Positions 37,876 through 45,604 of a stretch of 64,000 nt of DNA are shown here, piece after piece. The notes beneath the pieces were generated by a model, which was not told the origin of the DNA, ran no database searches, and worked only from the letters and a program-made list of their open reading frames with translations. The translations under genes and the position numbers were made by a program. Position 1 is the stretch's first letter, and the number at the start of each line of letters is the position of its first letter. Source of the stretch: Virgibacillus necropolis (lineage in GTDB: Bacteria; Bacillota; Bacilli; Bacillales; Amphibacillaceae); the NCBI RefSeq assembly GCF_002224365.1, contig NZ_CP022437.1:1364001-1428000 (forward strand), given 5' to 3'.

Positions 37876-39981
37876 TTAATAAGATAGTCCGTGACCAAAT
37901 TCGTATAGCACATCACCATTTAAACCGGGTATGGTGACAGGTAGTAATCCAGTTGGTGTATTTTCCTCAAATATCGTTGCAGCTGTAGCATCAAAGCTAG
38001 CTTCTCTAAATCCGTATTGTGCAATGTAGGAATCAATTGTTGGAAAAGCCATAATGTCGTATGGATTTCGAATGCCTACTCCAATTACAGGCGATTCGGT
38101 GCTTTCGATAACTTGATTGACCATTTGCATTTGTGAGCTATCAACAGATCTACCGCTCACATTGTACGTGTAGGTTCCAACGATAATTTTGTCTGCAGCT
38201 TGTACGATGCTTAATTGTTCATCTGATAAAGGGCCACTTGCTCTGATGACCTCTGTATTTGCATGAAACACCTTGACAGCATCGTATAGTGAAGAAACAT
38301 AAGCATTACCGACCACAACAATCTTTTGATCAGTTGTCACGTCTAACGGCAATACATCATCGTTTTTCACAAGTGTGATAGATTGCTCAGCCGCTTCTTT
38401 TTCTACTTGTTTATGTGCTTCAGATCCGACTACTTCATTAGCATTCTCTATTATTTCGCTGATTGGAGTAGGGTTTTCTTCCTTAATTATTCCTCGCTTG
38501 ATTTTTAGTGTTAAAATTCGTTCGACAGATGCTTCGATTCGTTCTTCAGAGATTTCTCCCGATTCAACAGCATCATACAAACCGTTAGCAACTTCTTCTA
38601 AGCCAACAGGCATCAATACGATGTCCGATCCAGCTTTCACCGCTCTGATTGCAGCGTCAACGGAACCAAAGTGATCTTGGATTGCACCCATGTTTAATGC
38701 ATCCGTAATGATCAAACCTTCAAATCCCATGTCCTCACGCATAAGCCCAGTAAGTACCTTATGAGAAAGTGTAGCTGGTAACGAGATTTCTGTTCCATCT
38801 TTTTTTGAAATAACCTTTGTATCATCGATTTTTGGGAATGTCACATGTGCTGTCATGATTGCATCTATTCCAGCTTCCATCGCTCGTTGAAATGGATAAA
38901 GTTCAACTTCCCTTAATCGCTCTAGATCATAAGGGACCTCTGGCAATCCAAGATGGGAATCAACTGCTGTATCACCGTGTCCAGGAAAATGCTTTGCGGT
39001 TGCAGCAACACCAGTACTTTGTAATCCTTTTGTATAAGCAATTCCGAGTTCCGCAACAAGTTGAGGGGATTCACCAAATGAGCGAACGCCAATTACTGGG
39101 TTATCTGGATTGTTATTGACATCAAGTACTGGCGCAAGGTTCATGTTTATTCCGAGTGCTTTTAATTCTTCACCAATAGCCTGTCCAACATCGTGCGAAA
39201 TTTCTGTTGACCTGGTAGCCCCTAGCGCCATGTTACCTGGCATGTCAGTTCCAGATTGTAGGCGAGTAACGATTCCACCTTCCTGATCAATGGTCATGAG
39301 TAATCCATATTTTTCAGAGGCTTCTTGGTAATCAGCAACTAGTTTTGCTGTTTGCTCAGTTGTTACAACATTTTCTCTGAAAAGAATAACGCCACCAAGA
39401 TGGTAATCTTTGACCATTTGTTCGATTTCGGGCAACATTTCTGTTACGTTCTCGCCGTTCCAGTTGCGAAAGTCTGGCATTAATAGTTGACCGACTTTTT
39501 CTTTCATCGTCATTCCATCAATAGCGTTTGAGATGATGTTATACTTATCACCCTTTTGTTTCACAACTTTACCGCTTGAAGTTGGCTTGCCTTTCTTGTT
39601 CGATTTGTCGACTTTAAAATCGACGGCTATTCGATCCTCAAAACTGTCAGTTGAAACGGTAATGAAGGACCGCCCATTTTGGCCAGTAAATGTAACAACA
39701 CCGTTTTCATCAACAGTCGCAACATTTTCATTGGATGAATCCCAATCTAGATCTTCAGATGTTTTGGTAAAATGCCCATCCTCATAAAGATTAAGAGCCT
39801 GTAAAGTAACTTTTTTATCCTTCACTTCGGTCGCGGCTTCAGGAACGTTCTGTAACAAGACTAGATCCTTGACCTGATCCTTTTCTGCCGCAAAACTGTG
39901 ATTGGAAGCGAAAGTAAGTTGGCTACCAAGCATGGTAAGAATGACAAGCAAAACTAACGGTATTCGTTTAGACGTTTTCAT
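37876..39981 (-). CDS. nagZ: Exo-beta-N-acetylglucosaminidase NagZ (GH3) with N-terminal Ig-like domain
   Basis: A 701-residue exported enzyme. After the signal peptide comes a Big2-like domain (about residues 40-130, WDSSNENVATVDENGVVTF) and then a GH3 barrel: LLMTIDQEGGIVTRL, KHFPGHGDTAVDSHLGLP (His/Asp general acid dyad of Gram-positive NagZ) and FEGLIITDALNMGAI (nucleophile Asp). A second GH3 domain follows, ending FGHGLSY. It removes GlcNAc from peptidoglycan fragments outside the membrane. GGAGGG precedes ATG 39981. It is longer than B. subtilis NagZ because of the extra N-terminal domain. Confidence 0.92.
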   Translation of the reverse strand: MKTSKRIPLVLLVILTMLGSQLTFASNHSFAAEKDQVKDLVLLQNVPEAATEVKDKKVTLQALNLYEDGHFTKTSEDLDWDSSNENVATVDENGVVTFTGQNGRSFITVSTDSFEDRIAVDFKVDKSNKKGKPTSSGKVVKQKGDKYNIISNAIDGMTMKEKVGQLLMPDFRNWNGENVTEMLPEIEQMVKDYHLGGVILFRENVVTTEQTAKLVADYQEASEKYGLLMTIDQEGGIVTRLQSGTDMPGNMALGATRSTEISHDVGQAIGEELKALGINMNLAPVLDVNNNPDNPVIGVRSFGESPQLVAELGIAYTKGLQSTGVAATAKHFPGHGDTAVDSHLGLPEVPYDLERLREVELYPFQRAMEAGIDAIMTAHVTFPKIDDTKVISKKDGTEISLPATLSHKVLTGLMREDMGFEGLIITDALNMGAIQDHFGSVDAAIRAVKAGSDIVLMPVGLEEVANGLYDAVESGEISEERIEASVERILTLKIKRGIIKEENPTPISEIIENANEVVGSEAHKQVEKEAAEQSITLVKNDDVLPLDVTTDQKIVVVGNAYVSSLYDAVKVFHANTEVIRASGPLSDEQLSIVQAADKIIVGTYTYNVSGRSVDSSQMQMVNQVIESTESPVIGVGIRNPYDIMAFPTIDSYIAQYGFREASFDATAATIFEENTPTGLLPVTIPGLNGDVLYEFGHGLSY

Positions 39982-39996
39982 TCGTATCCCTCCATT

Positions 39997-41697
39997 TTAG
40001 TAATTACGTTTTGCCCATTGATCGGTGTTATTAAATTGAAGCGATGTCTGGTTGCCATGATTGTCTTGTATTTTTGCATTTGTTACATACCATCCTCGGC
40101 CATTTGTAGAAGAGTCTGTTTGATAATGGAATCTGATGAACTTAGTGCCCTCAGGGAGTTGAACTTCTTTTGACTGCCAATCGATACTACTGCCTGATAA
40201 TGGCGAGATAGCAGTTGTCCAGTTCGTTCCATCTGACGAAATCTCCACCAATCCATAATCATAGCTTTGTTCAATTCGATACCATGTATCAAATGTGAGC
40301 GTAGCATCCGATTCGATATCTACCTTTGCAGTAAGAGAACTAGTTAGCTTGTCCCCATAACCCGAAAACCATGCATCCTGCCCCTTTGGAACAGAAACCG
40401 GAATAGCATCAGCCACCTGTCGTGCAAATTGTCGTCTAGCAGGATTAGTTGAAACCCCTACACGGCTAGGATGAACAGTGTTTGTAAGCAAAATCGCAAT
40501 CGTATCGTTGTTTAAATTAACAGCAATAGATGTTCCTGTATAACCAGTATGCCCAATGGTTGATGCTTCTGATAATGCATCCATATACCAGCCTTGCGCA
40601 AGTTCCCATCCTAATCCATGTTCATTTCCAGTGAATTGTGGTATTTGATTTTCGACTAACAATTGAATGGTTTCAGGTTGCAGGATTTGTTTGCCGCCAT
40701 ACCGGCCATCGTTGATAAACATATGTGCAAGAATAGCTAGATCATTAGCGGTTGAAAAAACACCAGCATGACCAGCTACACCATCTAGGGACCAAGCATT
40801 TTCATCGTGTACATCGCCCCATACAAGGCCGCGGTTGGTCCATGGCTGATATTCAGTTGCGGCAATTCGATTTTTTAACGATTCTGGTGGGTTATACATG
40901 GTGTCTGTCATGTTAAGTGGCTCTAGTAGGGTATCATTTACAAACTCATCAAGGCGTTTACCTGATAAACGCTCGATTATTGCACCTAGTGTGATCATGT
41001 TCAAATCACTGTAGGTATACGTTGTTCCTGGAGGATTATCTAATGGATAGTTAAAAACATAGTCCAACCGATCTTCGCGACTGTCCCCGATAGTATAGAG
41101 AGGAACCCATGCCTTGAATCCGGAAGTGTGTGTCATCAATTGTTTGATGGTCACATCTTCTTTTCCGTTTTGAGCAAATTCAGGAATGTACTCGGAAACT
41201 GGATCGTTCAATTCAAAGTAACCTTGTTCATATAATTTCATAGCAGCTGTCGTAGTAAAAATCTTACTAAGGGATGCGATATCGAAAATAGTATCCTTTT
41301 GCATTTCAATCGGATTATCAACAAGATTACCTTCATCATCCTCATACAATAGTGCATGACCATAAGCTTCTTGTTGGACGATATGACCACGCCTCGCGAC
41401 AAACGTTACAGCACCAGGCATGGCGTCTTCAGCAATTAGTGATTCTATAATCGGATCTATCTCGTTTAGCGGGCGTTGCATCATTCCTGCACCTCTAGCA
41501 GATCCTGGATGCAAAACTGGTGAGGTTGGTCCTGGTGTACCCCACGAAAATACAGGATGGGGTCGTTCTTGCGCTTTCTTTTTGTTTTGTTTCTCAATCG
41601 TAGGTGGGGGTGATGCACTTACTGGAATTGCAGTGGTTACTAGCAATGACGACGTTAGGATCACAGACAATGAAGCAAAAAACAACTTTCGGTGCAT
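39997..41697 (-). CDS. amiE: N-acetylmuramyl-L-alanine amidase AmiE, beta-lactamase fold, with extra C-terminal domain
   Basis: A 566-residue secreted serine-hydrolase-fold protein: signal peptide, then FDIASLSKIFTTTAAM (SxxK), TYTYSDLNMI (YxN) and IGHTGYTGTSI (HTG). This is the YbbE/AmiE group that strips peptide from MurNAc. From about residue 430 an extra beta-sandwich (VDIESDATLTFDTWYRIE, VEISSDGTNWT) resembles the M6/immune-inhibitor-like ligand domain and makes the protein longer than B. subtilis AmiE. First gene of the operon; GGAGG lies about 10 nt upstream. Confidence 0.88.
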   Translation of the reverse strand: MHRKLFFASLSVILTSSLLVTTAIPVSASPPPTIEKQNKKKAQERPHPVFSWGTPGPTSPVLHPGSARGAGMMQRPLNEIDPIIESLIAEDAMPGAVTFVARRGHIVQQEAYGHALLYEDDEGNLVDNPIEMQKDTIFDIASLSKIFTTTAAMKLYEQGYFELNDPVSEYIPEFAQNGKEDVTIKQLMTHTSGFKAWVPLYTIGDSREDRLDYVFNYPLDNPPGTTYTYSDLNMITLGAIIERLSGKRLDEFVNDTLLEPLNMTDTMYNPPESLKNRIAATEYQPWTNRGLVWGDVHDENAWSLDGVAGHAGVFSTANDLAILAHMFINDGRYGGKQILQPETIQLLVENQIPQFTGNEHGLGWELAQGWYMDALSEASTIGHTGYTGTSIAVNLNNDTIAILLTNTVHPSRVGVSTNPARRQFARQVADAIPVSVPKGQDAWFSGYGDKLTSSLTAKVDIESDATLTFDTWYRIEQSYDYGLVEISSDGTNWTTAISPLSGSSIDWQSKEVQLPEGTKFIRFHYQTDSSTNGRGWYVTNAKIQDNHGNQTSLQFNNTDQWAKRNY

Positions 41698-41869
41698 AAG
41701 CTTTTTTCCTCCAATCTATTAATTTGTGAAAAGGCTTACATTTACTAGTTTAACTATACTAGTATTCTGTTATAGACGTCTATACCACTTAAGTCACGAA
41801 AAACTTGGGAATTGTTGTAGAAGTGTGTCAATGGGCGGGGGTAATTTGTAGGAGTTTGAATGTCTTTTG
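41698..41869 (-). promoter_or_regulatory. Presumed control region of amiE-nagZ-namZ, with palindromes
   Basis: TATAGACGTCTATA (41771-41784) is a perfect 14-bp palindrome, and ACTAGT recurs at about 41744 and 41758. Read on the minus strand, AAGTGGTATAGACG resembles NagR/DasR (GntR) sites such as TGGTCTAGACCA. Copy 2 of the dispersed repeat (41778-41832) includes this site. I could not place a convincing -10/-35 pair. Confidence 0.4.
41778..41832. repeat. Dispersed repeat, copy 2
   Basis: Same orientation and nearly the same sequence as 27501-27556, e.g. AAAAACTTGGGAA and TTGTAGAA.TGTGTCAA. Here it lies upstream of the amiE operon. Confidence 0.65.
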
Positions 41870-41985
41870 GATCAACTTCGCCGTAATGTCGATCAACTTT
41901 CTTGGATCACGATTAACTTTTTGATATTTAGGATCTACTTTACCTTGAAGTCGATTGACATTCTAGTAATCTGGATCGACTTCAA
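41870..41985. repeat. 21-bp-period repeat (GATCAACTT family)
   Basis: GATCAA or variants recur at 41870, 41891, 41911, 41932, 41953 and 41974, i.e. every 20-21 bp. The inverted form (AAGTTGATC) recurs at the right edge of the window (63907-63976). Confidence 0.75.
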
Positions 41986-41997
41986 TAGAGTAGAAAA

Positions 41998-42450
41998 TCA
42001 AAAAGGAAGGTTCTCATCGTCTATATTTGATACTGCGTCCTTTTTTGAATTCGAATTACCTTCATCCTGTTCCCATTCCTCCCATGTTAATCCAAAGTGG
42101 GCTCCGCCTGATGTATAACCAGCAATAAAAGCAAATGTTTCATTGCTTTCTTCGTCGACAAATTCATTATTCTTTCGCATTTCAGCAGCCTTTTGTTTTT
42201 TGGTTTGTTTCTGTTTTTGAATTAATGCGTCCTTTAGTTTACGTTTATATTCATCATTAAAAGAATATCCGAGTATTTCCAGTTCATTAACTGCACACAT
42301 TTTATCTACTCCAAAATGTGCGCTATAGCCCTTTACTAGATTTTTCCCATTAAACGTTGGGATCCAATGTGGTGCTGCCTGAAGTCTTCCGTGGCAATTT
42401 TGGCGTCTATGTCTTGGGGTTTTTGCTTTATTTTTCTTCCGTTTTCCCAT
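41998..42450 (-). CDS. Conserved-looking hypothetical protein, basic N-terminus and acidic tail
   Basis: A 150-residue soluble protein. ATG 42450 is the start because GGGAGG lies 8 nt upstream; the longest frame begins 16 codons earlier. It opens with a basic stretch (MGKRKKNKAKTPRHRRQNCHGRL), continues with HWIPTFNGKNLVKGYSAHFGVDKMCAVNELEILGYSF, a Lys/Gln-rich helix, and an acidic end. The N-terminus could bind nucleic acid. I recall relatives in Bacillus but no function. Confidence 0.72.
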   Translation of the reverse strand: MGKRKKNKAKTPRHRRQNCHGRLQAAPHWIPTFNGKNLVKGYSAHFGVDKMCAVNELEILGYSFNDEYKRKLKDALIQKQKQTKKQKAAEMRKNNEFVDEESNETFAFIAGYTSGGAHFGLTWEEWEQDEGNSNSKKDAVSNIDDENLPF

Positions 42451-42539
42451 GTGAAACCCTCCCGTTCTTATTTTAAACATTTTTATTTGTGTGTTCAATG
42501 ATACTATTTTGGTTACAAACAGGGCATCTTGTATAATAA

Positions 42540-42827
42540 CACCAGTTGGTCATTGCGACAGGAAAGTATATTGGAGAAGGTTTTGATAATGCCCGTTTGG
42601 ACACGTTGATTTTGGCAATGCCAATATCATGGAAAGGAACTTTGCAACAATATGTTGGCAGACTTCATCGACTACATGATGATAAGAATGTTGTTAAGGT
42701 TTTTGATTATGTTGACCATCAGGTTCCCGCACTAAAAAAGATGTTTGAAAATCGACTGAAAGGATATAAGTCGATGGGGTATAGGTTGGAGAAAGCGGGT
42801 ACTAATGTAGAAAAGAAGGGGCAGTAG
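42540..42827 (+). pseudogene. C-terminal fragment of a superfamily II helicase
   Basis: About 93 residues starting abruptly with LVIATGKYIGEGFDNARLDTLILAMP, then WKGTLQQYVGRLHRLHDDK. This is the end of a helicase C-terminal domain (motifs V and VI, QxxGRxxR). Helicase domains I to IV are absent upstream, where an unrelated gene ends in the other direction. The sequence resembles DEAD-type helicases of multi-domain defence loci (TOTE-like), but this is a relic without start or ATPase site. Confidence 0.75.
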
Positions 42828-43073
42828 ATGAGGTTGTTTTAAAAAGTAACAGCCACGAACCAGGAAGCACTTATTGAATTGATGGTGGAGAACGTGCGTA
42901 AAAGTATGTGAAATTAAAAAGTTGATGGTTATGAGTTATGTGAAATCTATTTTTGTGAAGGTGAAAAATAGATTTTAACCATACTTTTTAGTCGAATTTC
43001 ACTTTATGTACGCTTGTCGAATTTTCGTGTGAGTGCTAGACTTATAAAAACGCCTTATAGAGGAGGAAGTTCT
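42828..43073. other. Intergenic stretch with an A/T-rich hairpin
   Basis: AAATCTATTTTT (42943-42954) and AAAAATAGATTT (42964-42975) form a perfect 12-bp stem. It could be a terminator for whatever remains upstream. No credible gene. Confidence 0.45.
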
Positions 43074-43382
43074 TTGACTGAAGTTACTATGAATGATTTA
43101 TTTGTTGCTATAAAGGATTTGTCAGGGGATATCGGCGGTATAAAAACAGAGATAAAAGACGTTAAAACAACCGTTAATAGTATAGAAAAGAGAGTTACTA
43201 ATCTAGAAACAGGAATGCAAGAAATAAGAAATGAAATACAAGAAGTAAAAGCAGATATGCGAGAAATGAAAGCTGAGTTAAAACATGACATTAAAAAACT
43301 GGGTATAAAGTATAAGCACTTAACACAAGATGTGATGGATGTAAGAGCAGATATGGCTGAGTTGCAAGAAGGGACCAATTAA
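43074..43382 (+). CDS. Small coiled-coil protein, unknown function
   Basis: A 102-residue charged, helical protein (IKTEIKDVKTTVNSIEKRVTNLE, then heptad-like MREMKAELKHDIKKLG). TTG 43074 follows AGGAGG (43061-43066) by 7 nt; the longer frame from 43014 contains that site. No motif beyond the coiled coil is evident. It resembles in style the minus-strand protein at 13263-13616 but is not obviously homologous. The gene ends 53 nt before the sigma-D promoter. Confidence 0.7.
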   Translation: MTEVTMNDLFVAIKDLSGDIGGIKTEIKDVKTTVNSIEKRVTNLETGMQEIRNEIQEVKADMREMKAELKHDIKKLGIKYKHLTQDVMDVRADMAELQEGTN

Positions 43383-43435
43383 AGCGTGCAAATGCATGCT
43401 TATTTTTTTGCCCAAAAAAGTTATCAAAAACTAGT

Positions 43436-43461
43436 TAAACAATCCCCAACCATGCCGATAT
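43436..43461 (+). promoter_or_regulatory. Sigma-D (flagellar) promoter of csrA-like-hag
   Basis: TAAA (43436-43439), 14 nt, then GCCGATAT (43454-43461): a match to the SigD consensus TAAA-N14-16-GCCGATAT. It sits 32 nt before the CsrA-like start, so both csrA-like and flagellin are expected in the motility regulon. Confidence 0.88.
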
Positions 43462-43492
43462 AAGTAGTATATCATCAGGGAGGATGATAGAT

Positions 43493-43690
43493 TTGGCCTT
43501 AACGTTAAGGAGAAATCCTGGAGAAAAGCTCTATATCATTGATCCAAATGGCAACGAGATTGAAATTGAGATCGTCAAAGGCGATCGCAATAAGCCAGAG
43601 GATTACATGCGATTACGGGTGAACGCTCCAAAAGATTACAAGGTTCTCAGAGGAGAACTGTACGATGGTTTTGTTAATAACTCTTTATAA
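43493..43690 (+). CDS. Divergent CsrA-like translational regulator
   Basis: A 65-residue protein aligning with CsrA by eye: MALTLRRNPGEKLYI matches the MLVLTRKxGE start, and VNAPKDYKVLRGELYDG matches INAPKDVxVHREEIYE with the key C-terminal Arg kept. The middle hairpin differs (DPNGNEIEIEIVKGDRNKPEDYMRLR), with a few extra residues. TTG 43493 is chosen: GGGAGG lies 9 nt upstream and overlaps no coding sequence. CsrA represses flagellin translation in B. subtilis and is antagonised by FliW; no fliW is adjacent here. Immediately upstream of hag. Confidence 0.72.
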   Translation: MALTLRRNPGEKLYIIDPNGNEIEIEIVKGDRNKPEDYMRLRVNAPKDYKVLRGELYDGFVNNSL

Positions 43691-43704
43691 GAGTTGTTAT
43701 AGAT

Positions 43705-43754
43705 GCGAGACATAAGGATGTGACTCGCGAAAAATTATACTTACATGGAGGTAA
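43705..43754 (+). promoter_or_regulatory. Candidate CsrA-binding leader of the flagellin gene
   Basis: GCGAG (43705-43709) and CTCGC (43724-43728) close a 14-nt loop ACATAAGGATGTGA that contains the CsrA core AGGATGT. A second GGA cluster overlaps the flagellin ribosome site (TGGAGGTAAGGA). This two-site arrangement parallels the B. subtilis hag leader (knowledge); binding here is inferred. Confidence 0.6.
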
Positions 43755-43759
43755 GGAAA

Positions 43760-44908
43760 ATGAAAATTAATCACAATATCGCAGCTTTAAACACGTACAA
43801 CCAGTTGTCACGTAACCAAGGTGCAACAGCAGGGTCGTTAGAAAAATTGTCTTCAGGACTTCGTATCAACAGTGCAGCTGATGATGCAGCTGGATTAGCT
43901 ATCTCTGAAAAAATGCGAGGCCAGGTTCGAGGTTTGGAAATGGCTAGTAAGAATGCTCAAGACGGTAGACTAGAAATGCCGCTCTAAGTAGTAATACTTA
44001 GATGAAAACTCCGTGAATTCGGTGGAACTCCAAACCAACCTAGCAGTGTGGATGGTGGACAATACCGAGCCAAGCCTAATGAATTGGTAGATTGTAGTTA
44101 GGAAGGTGTAACGACCAGGTGGTGAGGAACCATACTGATAACCCACCCACGAGCGCGGGGCATCCTAATAGGATGAAGATATGGTCTGAACTCTATGGAG
44201 ACATAGAGAAGCAGCGGATAAAGAGCCACTGCGATAACAAATGTGATTTCTTTGATTCAAACTGCTGAGGGTGCTTTAAGTGAAACTCACTCAATTCTCC
44301 AACGTATGCGTGAATTGGCTGTTCAAAGTTCGAACGATACGAATACTGATTCAGATCGTGCAGAAATGCAAAAAGAAGTAAATCAATTAGCAGAAGAAAT
44401 TACTAGAATCTCCAATAATACAGAATTCAATACTCAGAATTTATTAGGCGGGGGTTTTGACGGGACTCTTCATATTGGCGCTAATGCGGGACAAAATATA
44501 AATCTTCAAATCGGGGCTATGGATGCAAGCACATTAGGAGTTGGTGTCGGTACACCAACCGATTACTCTGATCCTACAGCACCTGTTAAGGCAACTGTAA
44601 CTAATGGAATAGAAATAACTACTCAAACTTCTGCAGATGCAGCTATTACTATAATAAACAGTGCAATTGAAACAGTTTCAGCTGAACGTTCTAAATTGGG
44701 AGCAGTTCAAAACCGTTTAGATCACACTATTAATAACCTAGGAACTTCTGCAGAAAATCTAACTGCTGCAGAATCGCGTATCCGCGATGTTGATATGGCG
44801 AAAGAAATGATGACGTTCACTAAGAACAACATCCTTACACAGGCGGCACAAGCAATGTTAGCCCAAGCCAACCAACAACCGCAAGGCGTATTACAACTTC
44901 TACGTTAA
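43760..44908 (+). CDS. hag: Flagellin, coding sequence split by a group I intron (join 43760-43966 and 44246-44908)
   Basis: Exon 1 encodes [16 protein letters not shown] to MASKNAQDG (69 residues); exon 2 continues [25 protein letters not shown] to the C-terminal [20 protein letters not shown] (220 residues). The joined protein has 289 residues, normal for a Bacillus flagellin. Without splicing, the frame reads RLEMPL and stops at 43985-43987. ATG 43760 follows GGAGG by 8 nt. Exon boundaries are set by the intron guide and by the conserved flagellin sequence [17 protein letters not shown] terminator follows at 44924. Confidence 0.93.
43967..44245 (+). ncRNA. Self-splicing group I intron inside the flagellin gene
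   Basis: A 279-nt intron. Exon 1 ends in U (CGGU) and the intron ends in G. The guide GAAATGCCG (43973-43981) pairs with the ligated exons CGGU|AUUUC throughout, with the diagnostic U-G pair at the 5' site (P1 plus P10). Core elements: AATACCGAGCCAAGCC (P/P4), GGTGTAACGACCA (Q/R), P7 GACCA (44113-44117) with TGGTC (44182-44186), P8 CATCC/GGATG (44161-44175), J8/7 AAGATA, P9 CTCTATG/CATAGAG (44191-44208). It has no homing endonuclease frame. Confidence 0.94.
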
Positions 44909-44923
44909 TATTAGATGTTTTAT

Positions 44924-44952
44924 AGGGACTCTAGTTCTGCTAGGGTTCCTTT
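44924..44952 (+). terminator. Terminator after hag
   Basis: AGGGACTCTAG pairs with CTAGGGTTCCT over 11 positions (including G-T pairs) around TTCTG. Confidence 0.7.
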
Positions 44953-44981
44953 CTTAAGAATAAGCTAAGGATGTGTTTTAT

Positions 44982-45182
44982 ATGGAAACAGTAATTGAAA
45001 AATATGAAAAAGAGATAGAAGGAACAACAGTTTCTATTACGGTTAAAAAGACAAACAACAAAGAAAGTTCTTATTATGCTATATCCTCATTAAATGTTGA
45101 TGGAGCTGGGAAAACCATTGAAGAGGCAAAAGGAAAGTGTGAAAGTGCAACTAAAATGCAAATATTAATGAGTGGAATTTAG
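44982..45182 (+). CDS. Small hypothetical protein, 66 residues
   Basis: Sequence begins METVIEKYEKEIEGTTVSITVKK and continues YYAISSLNVDGAGKTIEEAKGKC, an alternating beta-beta-helix pattern without membrane segments. ATG 44982 is chosen because AAGGA lies 10 nt upstream. Function is unknown. It lies just after flagellin but beyond a terminator, so it is not clearly part of the motility operon. Confidence 0.6.
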   Translation: METVIEKYEKEIEGTTVSITVKKTNNKESSYYAISSLNVDGAGKTIEEAKGKCESATKMQILMSGI

Positions 45183-45604
45183 TAGACTTTTTTATAAGGT
45201 GCTATCACCCTATGCAACTAAAAATTGAATGGAAATTAAAATAAATACAGGTTAATAAATCTAGTTGTTATTATACGTTATGACGCATTTCCCTAAACCG
45301 ATGTGCATAACGTATATTTTGTCTTGGGTGCGGGTTGCTTGATAATCAGGAAATGTATTACAAATCAATAAATATTTCCACATCCCTAAAATAAATTTCT
45401 ACTAAAGGAACGCTCCAATCTAATCGTATAGAAGAAAATCAAAATGTTGAAGTAAAACCTTTTCTATGACTTTACTGAAATATAATATAACACCACCACC
45501 GTCAACAAAGCACCAATAGGAATGGCATAAATCTAGTTTCCCCCATGAAACCCTAGTATTTTTCCAAAATCATTAGTAGAATAGTAAATAGTTGAATAGG
45601 CGAA
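45183..45604. other. Gene-free stretch of about 420 bases with one large hairpin
   Basis: ATACGTTATG (45273-45282) and CATAACGTAT (45306-45315) form a perfect 10-bp stem, with inner GCAT/ATGT pairing and ATTTT behind it; it may terminate the 66-residue gene. The rest is A/T-rich and shows nothing I can name. The promoter of the B12 riboswitch RNA should be near 45560-45600. Confidence 0.45.

Noticed and set aside
43745-43987. Truncated flagellin as a pseudogene
   Set aside because: The two flagellin parts are separated by a group I intron with matching guide and core, so the gene is read as spliced, not broken.
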